64,000 nt of DNA, from the NCBI GenBank assembly GCA_022496185.1, contig WTXG01000036.1:62001-126000 (forward strand), in the 5' to 3' direction. The position numbers and the translations under genes are program-made. Under the pieces are notes generated by a model. It was not told where the DNA came from, did not search any database, and saw only the letters and a program-made list of their open reading frames with translations. This stretch comes from Multifurca ochricompacta. Its lineage: Eukaryota > Basidiomycota > Agaricomycetes > Russulales > Russulaceae. Within the stretch, counting starts at the first letter, position 1, and each line of letters opens with the position of its first letter. Shown piece after piece: positions 1 to 10,618 of the stretch.

Positions 1-3000
1 TGGGCAGGCTCCGAGGAGGTATCCTGGTTTATATCAGCATGTGGAGCTTCTCGACAATCCAACATCGGTAGGCGACTAATACAAGACTCGGGGGAAGGGA
101 CACTGGTAACAGAAGGCAAGGGCGCCGCCAAGCTCGACGTGGCGGTTGATTCGGAGGCAGGAAGTTCGTTTGGTTCGGAGGCAGGAAGTTCTCGACAACT
201 TCGCGACGAGGTAGCTTCATTCTGGAAGGCTGTAAAAACTCGTATCCACAAAGGAGGGGATCCCGGCGGGGTCCGACACGACAAGGCATTAAGTGGATGA
301 ATTCTGGGTCTAGACGTAATGGCTGCACCTCGATGCTTTGATTCCCTGCTACAAGCTTGAAGGCGAACGGGGGTAGATGACGGAACAAGTTCTAGTTGTT
401 GCATCAGGTCTGGCTCAGTATGAAGGGTCGACAATGATTGCAAAGACGGTTGGACTTCCTGGAAATCCAGCGATGAAGCAAAGCTCTTTATAGGATCTGG
501 AGAAGGACCTACTGGCGGTGGAGAGGCATCTGACGAAGTTCGACTCGACAGGGCACCGTCAGTATCATTCGACTGGAGTTCGAAGGAAAGCTCTCGGTGG
601 GCCAGGACGGAGATATCCGCAGAGACATGGGCCACAGCTAGCGAGTTTAACGAAGTCCCACTCTGGGGCGTTTCAGCGCTGTCATCCAGTTGCGTGGAAA
701 GCAGCATTCCTTCAGGGGCCATCGTTGACACTTTTCCTCTGGAAGCGCTCGTAAAGGGATCCCAAGAAAAGGCATTTGTGGAGATCTGGTCCATTTTGAT
801 ATTGGCGTCATTGTACTGGGAGACAGGTAGGGAAATGTGACGTTCCGACATCATGAAGTTGTCTTTCTGGGCGTCTGCCAGGAGATGATCCCCAGATGAG
901 AGATAACTGGGTAGACTGGGTAGCAATTGGTTGGGCGGGATGCTTATGGTATTCTGTGATAGAGGTGTAGGAGCTGTTTCGCTACGACGTAGCTGCGCGA
1001 GTTCGATGTCCTCTGAAAGACTAGAACTGCCTCGCCCGTGCAGAGTCTGTGCTAAAGAGTGGTCTAAGGGGTCTAGGGAAGTGCAAGGTATGAACGATGT
1101 AGGCGGGGTGCAGTCAAGGTAGACGTCGGCCGAATCCTCACGGAGTGGGGACAATGGCGTCGTTCGAAAAACCAGAATCGAATTGTCGGGATGATACTTT
1201 GTTCATAAAAGTTAATGACCTCTTTACGAAGATCCTCCTAACGACCCTCACTCACCTGAGTGCCGGTGCCATCTTCCTGTTGAGCGTTCCCATCTGAGAG
1301 GAGTGGCGCTGATTCAACGGGTGGCCAGTCCGTTGAACCAACGCTATTCCCTGCAGGTAGGAAGGCTATGGAACGATGCGACGGAGAAGGCGAGAGGAGT
1401 TCTGATGAGGAAAGAGGAGGAAGATCGCGTGCAAGGGACAAGTCTAGATGCTTTGGCAGATAATTCACGTTGTGGAGGCTCGGCGAAGTGTGTGGTGAGG
1501 TTTCTTCCTTGATGCTCATGGAAAAGTCGCTGGATTGCGACGACGATGGTGGCAATGATGACTCGAGCAAGTAAGACAAGGACGATGAGACTGTCATATA
1601 TATAGAGTCCAGGACTTGGATATCGGCGCTGTGTGTGATGGATTCGGCATGTGATGATGCTGAAAAAGGTTAGCAAGGGAGCAAGGAAACCAAGAGCACG
1701 TAAACCAAACCTGTATTTGCTGAATAAAGGGAATGGAAATTGGTGGGCATTGGTTCTCTGAGTGATGTTCGACGATTCGATGCTGTTGAGCGCTTCTGGG
1801 TGCCTTTCAATGTCTTAACTTCGGCTTCCAAGCTTGTTACGCGTTCTCGTAGCGCGGCAGATAGGAACGTGACTTGTGAATTCTTGAATTGTGTTGCTTG
1901 TACTTCAGTCTTCAAAGACTCCATGTCGGTGCGACGCAGACGTAAAAGTTCAACGGCTTCAACAAATTTGATCCTCACGGCGCGGCGCGCATCTTGCACG
2001 TCTTTCAGCTTCGCCTGACACGTTTCCAACTCTTGCTGAACGTATTTGGCGCGAGTGGCCACCTCCCGTAATGTTTCTCTCGATCGATCGAGGTCGCGGC
2101 GCGTATTAGAGACCTCGTCCTGGGTCATGCGAAGCTGCTCTTTCACCACCGCCAATTCCTCTTTCAGGTGTCTTTCATCTTCGCGGGATTTAACTTCCTG
2201 AATATGCTCAAATTCTAGCTGGCACCTCTCCTCGAGCAAGTCTTCCACCGCAGCGCGCTGAGCTTTGGCAATAGCGGATACTTGGCCAAGACATGCCGAA
2301 ATCTGGGGTAGATCAGGTATCTGGCGGGCGGAAGGACCCTCGCGGCCTATCCGAGTATTTCGCGAAGAAATGGAAGACTCAAGAGGGCTAGTCTCGTCAG
2401 GGGAATTCGAGAGCAAAGTGCCGGTGTCAGGAAAAGATTCCAGACGAGGTGGAGGCTGACCGGTGTCATTAGGCTCAATTAGGGAAGGTCGGAGGTGGCG
2501 TGGGTGAGCGCAGGACTTGCCATCTGCATGAAGGCGAGAAAGCACGTCGCACAGTGTGTTCAGATGCTCATATGTGCTCTCAGTTTCCCTGAAGATGCGT
2601 TCCATCTCAGCTTCGTGACCGCTTTGTATCTTGAATTGCTCATCCAATAGCTCCTTTCTCTCGTGTACCCGGAGGTCGTGCTCGCGGCGAAGTTCGACCA
2701 CCAGACGTGCAATCTCATCCTCTGCATCCGTAAGCTTGGCGCGCGCAATTTGTAAAGCCCCAGTGATCGTTTGGATAGTGGAGTCCTTCTCTGATGAAGC
2801 TTCGTCTGGTGGTCCAATTGGTCCTGTATTTCGCGAGCTCCATCCAAGGTGGCCGTGAGATCAACAAGCAACTTGTTTGTCATCTTCTCGGCATTTGCAC
2901 ATCGGGCTTTGGCAGCGACAGCGATTTCTTCCAACCCTCGATACTTGTTGTCTGATGCCTCGAGAGTGGAGATGAGCGCTTTCAATCTCCTGCGGTCCTG

Positions 3001-3417
3001 TTCAGCAGCAAACAAGTCGACCCGTAGCTTTTCCTCCCGAGCCAGTGAAACCCCAGCTGTCTGCGCAGGGATTTCTGGGAATCGACAAACACGGTGCATA
3101 TGTGCTGCATTCTGAGCCTTTGATTCTCAGACTCTAGCTCTAGGGCAAAGGTATCCCGTTCTTGATTCTCCTGCGTTAGGACACCTCGAGGCTCGCGTTC
3201 AGAATTTTCGAGCTGAATCCCCATATACGGGTGGGCAACGCGGAGGTCCATGGTCACTCGCGTATGCTCCTTGTTGTATTCATCGAGCTGGTCCTCGCGC
3301 CAAGCGAGCTTGTCGTATACAGCGACACCGTGTGTAATCTGTTCGTAAATTGCATTCAAAATATGTGGCGTCCGAGTGTCCGTCTCCGTAATGAGCCCAC
3401 AACGCTGCAGGATATTG
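1..3417 (-). CDS. Partial coiled-coil protein with long Ser/Pro-rich C-terminal region, unknown function
   Basis: Not recognised as a named family. The 5' part (3417-1711) encodes a long charged, heptad-like coiled coil, seen for example around 3000-2850 and again at 2760-1800. Two introns follow: donor after 1711 to acceptor before 1659, and donor after 1256 to acceptor before 1196. From 1196 the frame stays open to base 1, giving a Ser/Thr/Pro-rich, probably disordered tail, so the 3' end lies outside the window. Two copies of a seven-residue unit containing ELPASE sit near 140-190. The exon begins after an AG at 3419-3418, and I could not find the true first exon; an in-frame Met lies at 3359. 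The coiled coil changes frame near 3080-3050 and again near 2800-2780. The second change has no possible intron; the first could only be a 34-nt one. In each case one base seems to be missing. A cytoskeletal or centrosomal scaffold is possible but is only inference. Confidence 0.6.
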
Positions 3418-3549
3418 CTAATCTAAATCACGAAAATGAGATTTTTACCCACCCAGCCTCCAGGAGAAAACCCACCACGTTTGAGCCGTGTTGTAAAAAG
3501 AAATTTTGGGAAATCCAGATAAAAGTGATGACAGAAGCAGCAGCAGGCT

Positions 3550-4500
3550 TTAAATATGATTGATATGAGTACGAATGCATAGCAAGGATAAATAGTCGCG
3601 CACCGGTCCAGTCCATAGAAGTAGCAGTGAGACAAAGGTTATCAAAGACCGAGATGATAAAGACTGAGAGGAGGGAAGCTGTAATGGTGGGCAAGCAGGC
3701 ACGAGATTGGGAACAGACTTGATCCAGAAGCGACCGAGAAATTTACTTGATATATGAATGAAGGCAAAGGCTATCTTGGAAATAGTTGTGAAAATGTATA
3801 CGAGTTCGGGAAGAAGAAAGACGAATCCGGAGATGATTGCAAACGTGATGAAAATAAGAAAAAGACCAGGGAAATTGCTAGGCGTGACGATTTCAAGGGA
3901 GGACTGATAAGTATGTGTCGGGATCGGCGCAGACAGAACTGGAGGCGGGCCCTCGATGGCAATTAGCCCGCCAGAAGGGTCGAGCGTCCTGAATACTGCT
4001 GGAAGCTCCAATGGAGCACTTGGAGCTTCTAGTAGTTTGGGTAGTGAGGGAGAAGAGAGGGTAGGGAGGAGATGGGAGGAAATGATTTCAAGGTTTCTGA
4101 GCGCAAGAATTCCGCGTGCAAATCCTTGCAATATGTTTCCGAGGTACAGAAACCCTGACGCGAGGGAGAAGAAGGCGTGTAACATTGTGAACTTGAAATA
4201 TAAAGTTGTAAGAAGATGGATATTCGATGAAGAAAGAGAGCAGTGAGGCTGGCAAGTTTCGAGGTATTTATCTATCTCCCGACCATTGCTTAGGTCAGTC
4301 TGTTCAGCGTATTCCAATCTGCAAAAATTGGAACCCAAAGCACTCAAAATATCCAAATCTCTCCCGTAAAATTCATCTTCACAGCATGATTGAAAGATCG
4401 CGTATTGCAGAATACGATTCAGAGACGGAACACCAGCAACAAGCAGATAGATCAGGAGTTGAGCGCTCAGTCTATTCATAGCATCGTGAGGAAGCTTCAA
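3550..4500 (-). CDS. Doubtful 316-codon ORF with hydrophobic segments
   Basis: An uninterrupted minus-strand reading frame of 316 codons. It has a hydrophobic stretch close to the N-terminus, another near residues 105-130, and a strongly hydrophobic block around residues 215-260, which suggests a multi-pass membrane protein. I recognise no family motif. Its length without a stop in fairly AT-rich sequence is the main argument for it. It lies between the coiled-coil gene and the thiolase gene on the same strand. It could instead be a lineage-specific gene with unrecognised introns, or a chance ORF. Transcript evidence would decide. Confidence 0.3.
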   Translation of the reverse strand: MKLPHDAMNRLSAQLLIYLLVAGVPSLNRILQYAIFQSCCEDEFYGRDLDILSALGSNFCRLEYAEQTDLSNGREIDKYLETCQPHCSLSSSNIHLLTTLYFKFTMLHAFFSLASGFLYLGNILQGFARGILALRNLEIISSHLLPTLSSPSLPKLLEAPSAPLELPAVFRTLDPSGGLIAIEGPPPVLSAPIPTHTYQSSLEIVTPSNFPGLFLIFITFAIISGFVFLLPELVYIFTTISKIAFAFIHISSKFLGRFWIKSVPNLVPACPPLQLPSSQSLSSRSLITFVSLLLLWTGPVRDYLSLLCIRTHINHI

Positions 4501-4833
4501 ATCAAGACTACACCAGGTTGGTTACCCATGCCATCTTGAGCAAGAAGGCTTCTTGAGAACAGACAAGCACCATCTACAGTCAATACGCAAATAACGTCCA
4601 GGTGCCGCACGATTGCAGGGACAAACAAAAAACCGAAAGGGGACGAGTGCCACGCCTAGATTCCTGAAAGTGGCTGACAAGCGACTCAAGACTCTGAGGT
4701 CCACCAAAGTTGTGCGCTGACGAAGGGCAAAGTGGGCACGTGTTCTCCTGAGTGAGTTCTGACGTACGAGCATGTGTTACAAATCAGCACAACAACCAAA
4801 TATCTGCGACACCAGAAAATCAAAAGTTCATCT
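4501..4833. other. Intergenic stretch downstream of the thiolase gene
   Basis: About 330 bases between the thiolase stop codon and the doubtful membrane ORF. A short minus-strand reading frame at 4522-4773 has no recognisable features and is probably chance. No RNA gene or repeat is seen. Confidence 0.5.
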
Positions 4834-6837
4834 TCACAACTTTGCTAGCTGCAGCAGCCCCTCCGAGTTATTCTTGGCCTGGACTTTATCAACATCAGTA
4901 CGTGTGATTGGCCGTAGCTCGTGGGCATGGTTATATCCCAGTCTAGAAGAAGAATCATTATGAAGGCAAGTAATGACATAGGAAAAATTGGCTTACCTGT
5001 CGCGGCCGTCTAGACCGATTTCACGGTAAAACTCTGGGCGGCGAAGCAAGCTGATGACCGCTGCGCCACCGAGCCCTAAATTATGCACCAGACCATACTT
5101 TCCACGCGGGTCTGGAAGGTCGAATAGCCCAGGAGCCTGCATGGCCCCAGCCCCTGTGCTACTTTAGCACGACAAAAAGATGATTTGAATTACAATAAGT
5201 CATACAATTTCGCAGTTGCACTGACAAACCAAAGCCGATTGCCCTTAAGTTGGATGATACGACAGGCGCTTGAGAATACGTACTGGTAATTGAGAAGTGC
5301 ATCGCTAGCCCCGTAGCGCCGAGAGGGTGACCCTTGGCTTCGAGCCCACCGCTAGGGTTGACGACATACTTCCCTCCATACTGCCCAAAGCCTCGTTAAG
5401 TTTGAAAGAATAGAAAGAAACACCAGCACATACAGTGTTATCACCACGCTCGACGAATCTATGCGCGTCTTCAATAGTGCACAGTCCAAGTGCTGGGTAA
5501 GTTACGAGCTACCAATAAAAAAAAGTTTCCTCGTGAACGAGAACGACTGTTAGTTAGCACGCGTACCTCATTAGCAGCAAAACAGTCGTGCAGCTCAACA
5601 ACTCCAACATCATCCCGGGTTGCACCCGCCTGAGCAAAAACCTTATCGGACAGGCGACGAGTCATGCCATAACCGACGGTATCCATCGCGCTGCGCCCCG
5701 CAAATGCGTCGGGGTAATCCGTCGCGAGCCCGGTTGCGACAAGCTCAATCGACTGGTTCTCGAGTTTGTGGGCATGCACAAAAGCCTCGTTAGCAATGAT
5801 ACAACATGCAGCGCCATCCTGTACGCAAGAGAGATCGGTTGGCGGTAAGTGGTTCTGGAGGGTTTAAAAAAATGAAAACGGAGTATACGCAACAGAAGTT
5901 GGGCTGCACATGAATTTTGTAAGCTCGTTTGAGATCTGCGCAGAGGCGAGAACCTCAGCCTCTTTGTACCCCGCCCGGAACTGCGCGTACGGATTGTTGA
6001 CCGAATGTTTATGGTTCTTCGCCGCTAAGTGTCCCATGGACTATGAGCAAGAGTACATTATATGCGGGGCGGGGAAAGGCAATCCTCTTTGACCCCCTCA
6101 AAACTTACCAATCTTTGCCAAATGCTCTACATTGCCCCCATACTTTCTGAAATACTCCGCCGCAGCTGCCCCGAAAATACGCGGCATGGAAGGCCCTCGT
6201 TTCGCATCAGGTGAAGCGCGCAACGCGGCTTCGAGAAGAGGGGACAAAGGGTTGGGGCGATCAGGCCAAGCGGGATTCTCTCCGAGCTTGCCAGGCGCCA
6301 TGCGCTCGAAACCGAGAGCGAGTGCACAGCGCGCCTCGCCTGCGCGAACGAGCGAGGCCGCATGGAACAGCGCGACACTTCCGGTCGCGCAGTTGTTGTT
6401 CACGTTCGTTATGGGGATGCCCGTCAAGCCGAGTTGGTAGAGGGCCGCCTGTCCACATGTTGAATCACCATAGACATAGCCTACGAAGGCAGCCTCGACG
6501 GCGTCGTACGTGATTCCTGGAGTGTGATAAACGCATCGTTAAGTAAACATGGATCGGTGGTAAGGAGAGAGCGAAATGAACACACCTGCGTCTAGTAGCG
6601 CCTTTGTTGCAGCTTCCAGGCCCATCTGTACGCGTGGTTAGGAACATTGGTTTAAATGGTCGTACGAGGTACATCGTACGTCGTTTGTCTGTCGTTGACC
6701 TTTGGGCTACGGTCGAAATCGAGTGAGGTGCAGATTGAGTGGACACGCATGCCTACACGTCAAGGAGGACTTCTTACCTTTGTGAAGGCTGTGCACCCCA
6801 CGCCGATGATAAATACACGCTCTCTCTCAGCTACCAT
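4834..6837 (-). CDS. SCPx-type thiolase (3-ketoacyl-CoA thiolase family), peroxisomal
   Basis: Thiolase of the sterol-carrier-protein-x family, which cleaves 3-ketoacyl-CoA in peroxisomal beta-oxidation. Ten exons can be joined: 6837-6778, 6625-6586, 6516-6109, 6024-5894, 5818-5567, 5508-5434, 5380-5284, 5220-5206, 5153-4997 and 4942-4834. They total 1344 nt, exactly 447 codons plus stop, with matching phases. The N-terminus reads [14 protein letters not shown]. The nucleophilic Cys lies in NNNCATGS, followed by the family signatures [10 protein letters not shown] and KGHPLGATG and a C-terminal NLGLGGAAV. The last three residues are AKL, a type 1 peroxisomal targeting signal. There is no SCP2 lipid-transfer domain, as in many fungal members. 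Exon 8 is only 15 nt, and the intron after exon 4 uses the unusual donor GTTGCG; both are needed for the conserved protein. Closely upstream on the same strand is eIF5. Confidence 0.93.
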
Positions 6838-7012
6838 GGCTATGGCACGAATGTGAATGAGACGAAAGACAAGACAAGAGACCGAGACCGAAAACAAGAG
6901 GACGATGTCACAAACCGGCTCACGGGAAAAAACAATAACCGAACACCGAACACAACTCATCATCATCATTATCGCATCCTCCCTAACACCAAACACTAAC
7001 ACTAACTTTAAA

Positions 7013-8422
7013 CTATTCCTCATCATCCTCAGCTTCAGCAAGCCACTATACGTGATCACGATCATGATCATTAATCATTAATATTAGCAATAGTCAAGTG
7101 TAGACAAGACTTAAAAAAATACCCACCTTCAGGAATGGCTCACTAGCCTTGCGCACTTTCTTACTCGTTTCCTTATCAACAAACTTTTTACTGACGTGAG
7201 TACCCCAGAATGTCACCACATCCTCTTCAACTACATCCGCCTGATAGAGCTCCATCAGGATCTTCGGAATCACCGCAATAAGTTCGGGATGCTCAAGACC
7301 CGCAAAACGCTCAATGCCACCAAGTAAGGATTTCTGGTGCTTCTCAGAGGTGACCATCTGTGGTTATCATCAAGTCAAATCATTTCTACAATAACAAGCG
7401 ATACGGACGAAAGATGACGAACCTTTTGGAAGATAGGGAGATAGATGGGAATTTCGGTAATAATCTCCCCAGTAAACAACGTCTGAGCCAGGACTTGTAC
7501 AGCCTTGTGCTTTTTCTCAATGCTAAGCTCCTGCACTTTCTTGAACACCTCTACCGCACTAGCACCAGGGTTTTCCTTGACCCAGTTTCCTAGTTGGGTA
7601 TAAGGACTATCTGCGTCTTCTTCGCTATCATCATCACCACCACCGGCAAGCCCGAGTCCAGCAATCCCCGCGCTGACCGCAGCGACACGGGCTTTAACAG
7701 CATCGGGTGAGGTATCTGCAGACCACCCCTCAACTACAAGCTGCGATTCGGTGTGCAGGTCCGAAGCCTCTGCTTTGATGCGCCTCGTCATCTCATCATC
7801 ACTGCCACCCTCACCCTCGGCCTCGCCGTTTTCTCCAGCACCAGCGTTCCCGTTGACCTCGGCAGACGGACTAGGTGCCTCCGCATGCCCACCTTTGTTC
7901 TTCTTGCCCTTCTTCTTGGGCGGATTTTTGAGAATATAGGTGGAAAGGCGATGGCGCATATCGACACTCGTACGCTCACCGCATGCCTTGCAGTCACGAA
8001 CGATTAGCTCGGTTTTGGTGATGATAAGATCTGTTTCAGGGTTTTTGCACGAGCCGCAGAGAACGAATTTGTCGATAAATGCATCAAGTAACTCGCGAAG
8101 GCGTGTAGCATCGTGGGCACCATTCACAATATAGCGGTCATTTTTTTCGTCCACGGATGTCTGGGCGCCAAGTTCAGAGCCGAAAAATTTGGTCGGGTAG
8201 GTGGGTGGACGCGAAAGAGCACGGGCAACATCGGACATGTTAGGAACTACGGTCTTTATACCGTTGCCTTTGCCCTCAATTTTGGTGAGGAGTACGGGCA
8301 TACTGTAAAGTGAAATGAAGCATGAGCATTGCAATGGACGATGGCCAATAGGGAGTATGATCGCACCGGTAGCGATAGAACTTGTCATCGACATCGCGAC
8401 GAATGTTTACAAACCCGGCCAT
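7013..8422 (-). CDS. TIF5: Translation initiation factor eIF5
   Basis: GTPase-activating protein for eIF2 in the cytosolic 43S/48S initiation complex. Four exons, 8422-8367, 8302-7423, 7357-7127 and 7045-7013, total exactly 1200 nt (399 residues), close to the roughly 405 of yeast eIF5. The N-terminus has the FYRYRMP context that carries the catalytic arginine finger. The eIF2beta/eIF5 fold continues with GNGIKT and [11 protein letters not shown] zinc finger is formed by CGSC and CKAC, followed by the [12 protein letters not shown] basic stretch and an acidic linker. The C-terminal HEAT (W2) domain contains [15 protein letters not shown] and [17 protein letters not shown] and ends in the acidic-aromatic [10 protein letters not shown], which binds eIF2beta and eIF3 in characterised members. 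The start ATG at 8422 gives the conserved N-terminus. The final exon is only 33 nt. Confidence 0.96.
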
Positions 8423-8812
8423 GCTGGGCAGGTCTTAACGCTGGGGGAACGAAAAAAGTCAGCACAGTGACACAAAAACACAAACAAAACATGACAATAG
8501 ACTACGAATACAGGGAAGGCATGAAAAGAGACCCATACTAGAAGAGGGACATACACTATACGATATGTTAGGGTGAATAAAACGCAACAGCTGTGTTGGA
8601 TGGGAAAAGGGTCGAAGCATGAATCCTCTGTCTGCACAGAAGATTAGGTTGTGAGTGAGGGTAAAAATCGACGAAATTGTGGGCGAGAAAAAGTAGCAAA
8701 AGGAGGTGGATGGTGATGGTTCGTGAAGAAGGAAAAGAACAAAAATGCGCTCGCTCACTCATCATCCCCGTCGGCCGGCATGGTCCGCAACTCTCCCACG
8801 GCCAACAGGTTC
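8423..8812. other. Short intergenic region between eIF5 and DNMT2
   Basis: About 390 bases. It must hold the eIF5 promoter and the DNMT2 3' end, both on the minus strand. No TATA-like element or terminator could be assigned, and no other gene is seen. Confidence 0.5.
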
Positions 8813-10229
8813 TTAGTCAGGGCGGCGACAAAGATGCTCTATGAGCGTGGTTACTACGAGAACATTTACGCTATTTCCTATCAATCTATACTTGGTTTTC
8901 GTCGAAATACCCACTGGCCACCGGAAAGTACCTACGCTACCCACATCCTCAAAACAGAACAGTCGCAGTAGCTCTCCAGGTGAGAAATACCGCAATCGAA
9001 GTGGACGCAATATTTCCACAGCTTGCTCGTCCCCACTGGCTTGAGCAAACAAAAATTTATCGAACGTCACGGTAGTCTGTTACGTCTCCTCCATTAGAAA
9101 ATATCACGCGCAATCATTGAGGGGCATACTGACATCTAGTTCTTCATTCTCTTGGAGAATTGACCCAGTACGCTCCACTAGTTGCGTATACCCTGTCGAT
9201 CATCGACGTCAAAAAAGAATGCTCCCGGGTGAAAAACCAGCAGCTAGAGCGGACCTCGAGTGAAGCAACAAGTTCGCGCCGCAGAAGGCAAGACGATATC
9301 GAAAAGCCGCCCCCATTTTGTCAACACGCGGTCGGGCACCGCGTGTGCTGTCAGGGCGTCATGTCCATCGAGATAGTCGCGGAGGGGCTGCACTTTGTTC
9401 TCAGCCGTCTCGGGGGCAGCCAATGAACATGCATTTTCCCAATCCCAATCCATGCCACGACCGGGGATATGGCGTAAGATCCGGTCCGAGTGCATGGGAG
9501 TGATTAAAGCAGCTGAGGCGCGTGAAGCCAAGAGATAATATCGCAAGCGCGAGTTAGGTACACCGAGTTGTAGAGGTGTCAGCAGAAACTCGTCCGTAGT
9601 GAAACCCAGTTTCGTGAGAACGTCCAGTACTCGAGTTCGTGTAGTGGACACCTACTTTACCGATGGATTATTTGAGAGGAAAGAGATGAGAGGGGATGGC
9701 TCGGACCTCAAATCCAGCCACATTCTCAATGAGTAAACGTGTGGGTGCCGCCCCCCGTTCGGCAAGAGCTGGTAGTATGCCTTCCATTAAATGTAGAAAA
9801 GATTGCGCGCGGGGATCCGCCGCCCCCTTCGCATTGGGGTTGAGAACTGTGTAAGGCTGGCACGCAGGGGACAAAAGCCATAGGTCCGCGTTGAGTGGCC
9901 CTAGCATATCCGCATTCAACATGGTGATGTCAACCTGCCAACGATCAGCTTTGGAGAAGACATCAAAACCGAGCGCAAAGTTAGTTGCTTGCGAATAAAC
10001 ACGTACTCTGTGCGCGATACCGGGACCATGGTTTGCCGTATAGACAGCACAAGCAAGTTGATCCCAATCGAAAGCGCGAACAACGGTTGCATTGTCCCCG
10101 ACAGAGCTCCGAGAGAGTGCGAGGTGCAGGCCACCTAAATGAATTCATTCGATTAAAATCAATAAGCATGAATGTAGACCAAGAACCAATGCCGCTGTAA
10201 AATTCGATTGCTCGGATGGACTGAAACAT
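8813..10229 (-). CDS. TRDMT1: DNMT2-type tRNA (cytosine-5) methyltransferase
   Basis: DNA-methyltransferase-fold enzyme that in characterised relatives methylates C38 of tRNA-Asp. Six exons, 10229-10187, 10134-10007, 9934-9707, 9651-9255, 9192-9134 and 9076-8813, total exactly 1119 nt (372 residues). Motif I is EFYSGIGGLHLAL. Motif IV carries the catalytic Cys as SPACQPYT, where most relatives have PPCQP. Motif VI is ENVAGFE. The DNMT2-specific CFT motif reads CCFTRGYTQL. The C-terminal motifs are LRYFSPGELLRL and YRLIGNSVNV. An in-frame upstream Met at 10265 would add 12 residues; I chose 10229 because the family normally starts just before the motif I strand. The exon 5 donor is GTCAGT. The gene is divergent from the PHD-finger gene. 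The fungal role could be tRNA methylation, or weak or no DNA activity; sequence alone does not decide. Confidence 0.93.
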
Positions 10230-10618
10230 TGAATTTTGTATGCCCAAGTGAGTAGCGAGTGACAAGATAAATAAAAGGTGAATGGTGAATGGCGGATGCG
10301 GATGGCAAGGGCAACCAAGGGGACCTCGGCCTCGGCATTACACGGGCCGTTTAATGCCGCGATAACAAGCTTAGCTGACATAATCGATTGTTGGATGTTT
10401 TTGTTGGATGTTTCGTCTCGCAATTGCTACAGTTCCAGTTCCAGTTCCAGTTCCAGTATAATCATCGCTCACTCAAACTCTCATCGCCAGTTCATCTTCC
10501 CCTCCCCCATTCCTCCTCCAACAAAAAAAATCAAAGGTGCTCCGATAGATCACTCGACTCAACCATTGATTTACACTACACTGTGTCACTGTAGCGGCCC
10601 AGTACATTCCTGCAAAGC
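10230..10618. promoter_or_regulatory. Shared divergent promoter region, DNMT2 / PHD-finger gene
   Basis: The 389 bases between the two divergent start codons must contain both promoters. A pyrimidine-rich tract lies before the plus-strand start, and the only striking element is a hexamer repeat at about 10430-10457. No TATA box or named factor site can be supported. Confidence 0.5.
10430..10457 (+). repeat. AGTTCC hexamer tandem repeat (about 4.5 copies)
   Basis: Perfect tandem copies of AGTTCC within the divergent promoter. It may be a simple-sequence repeat without function, or a cluster of factor sites. Confidence 0.85.
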
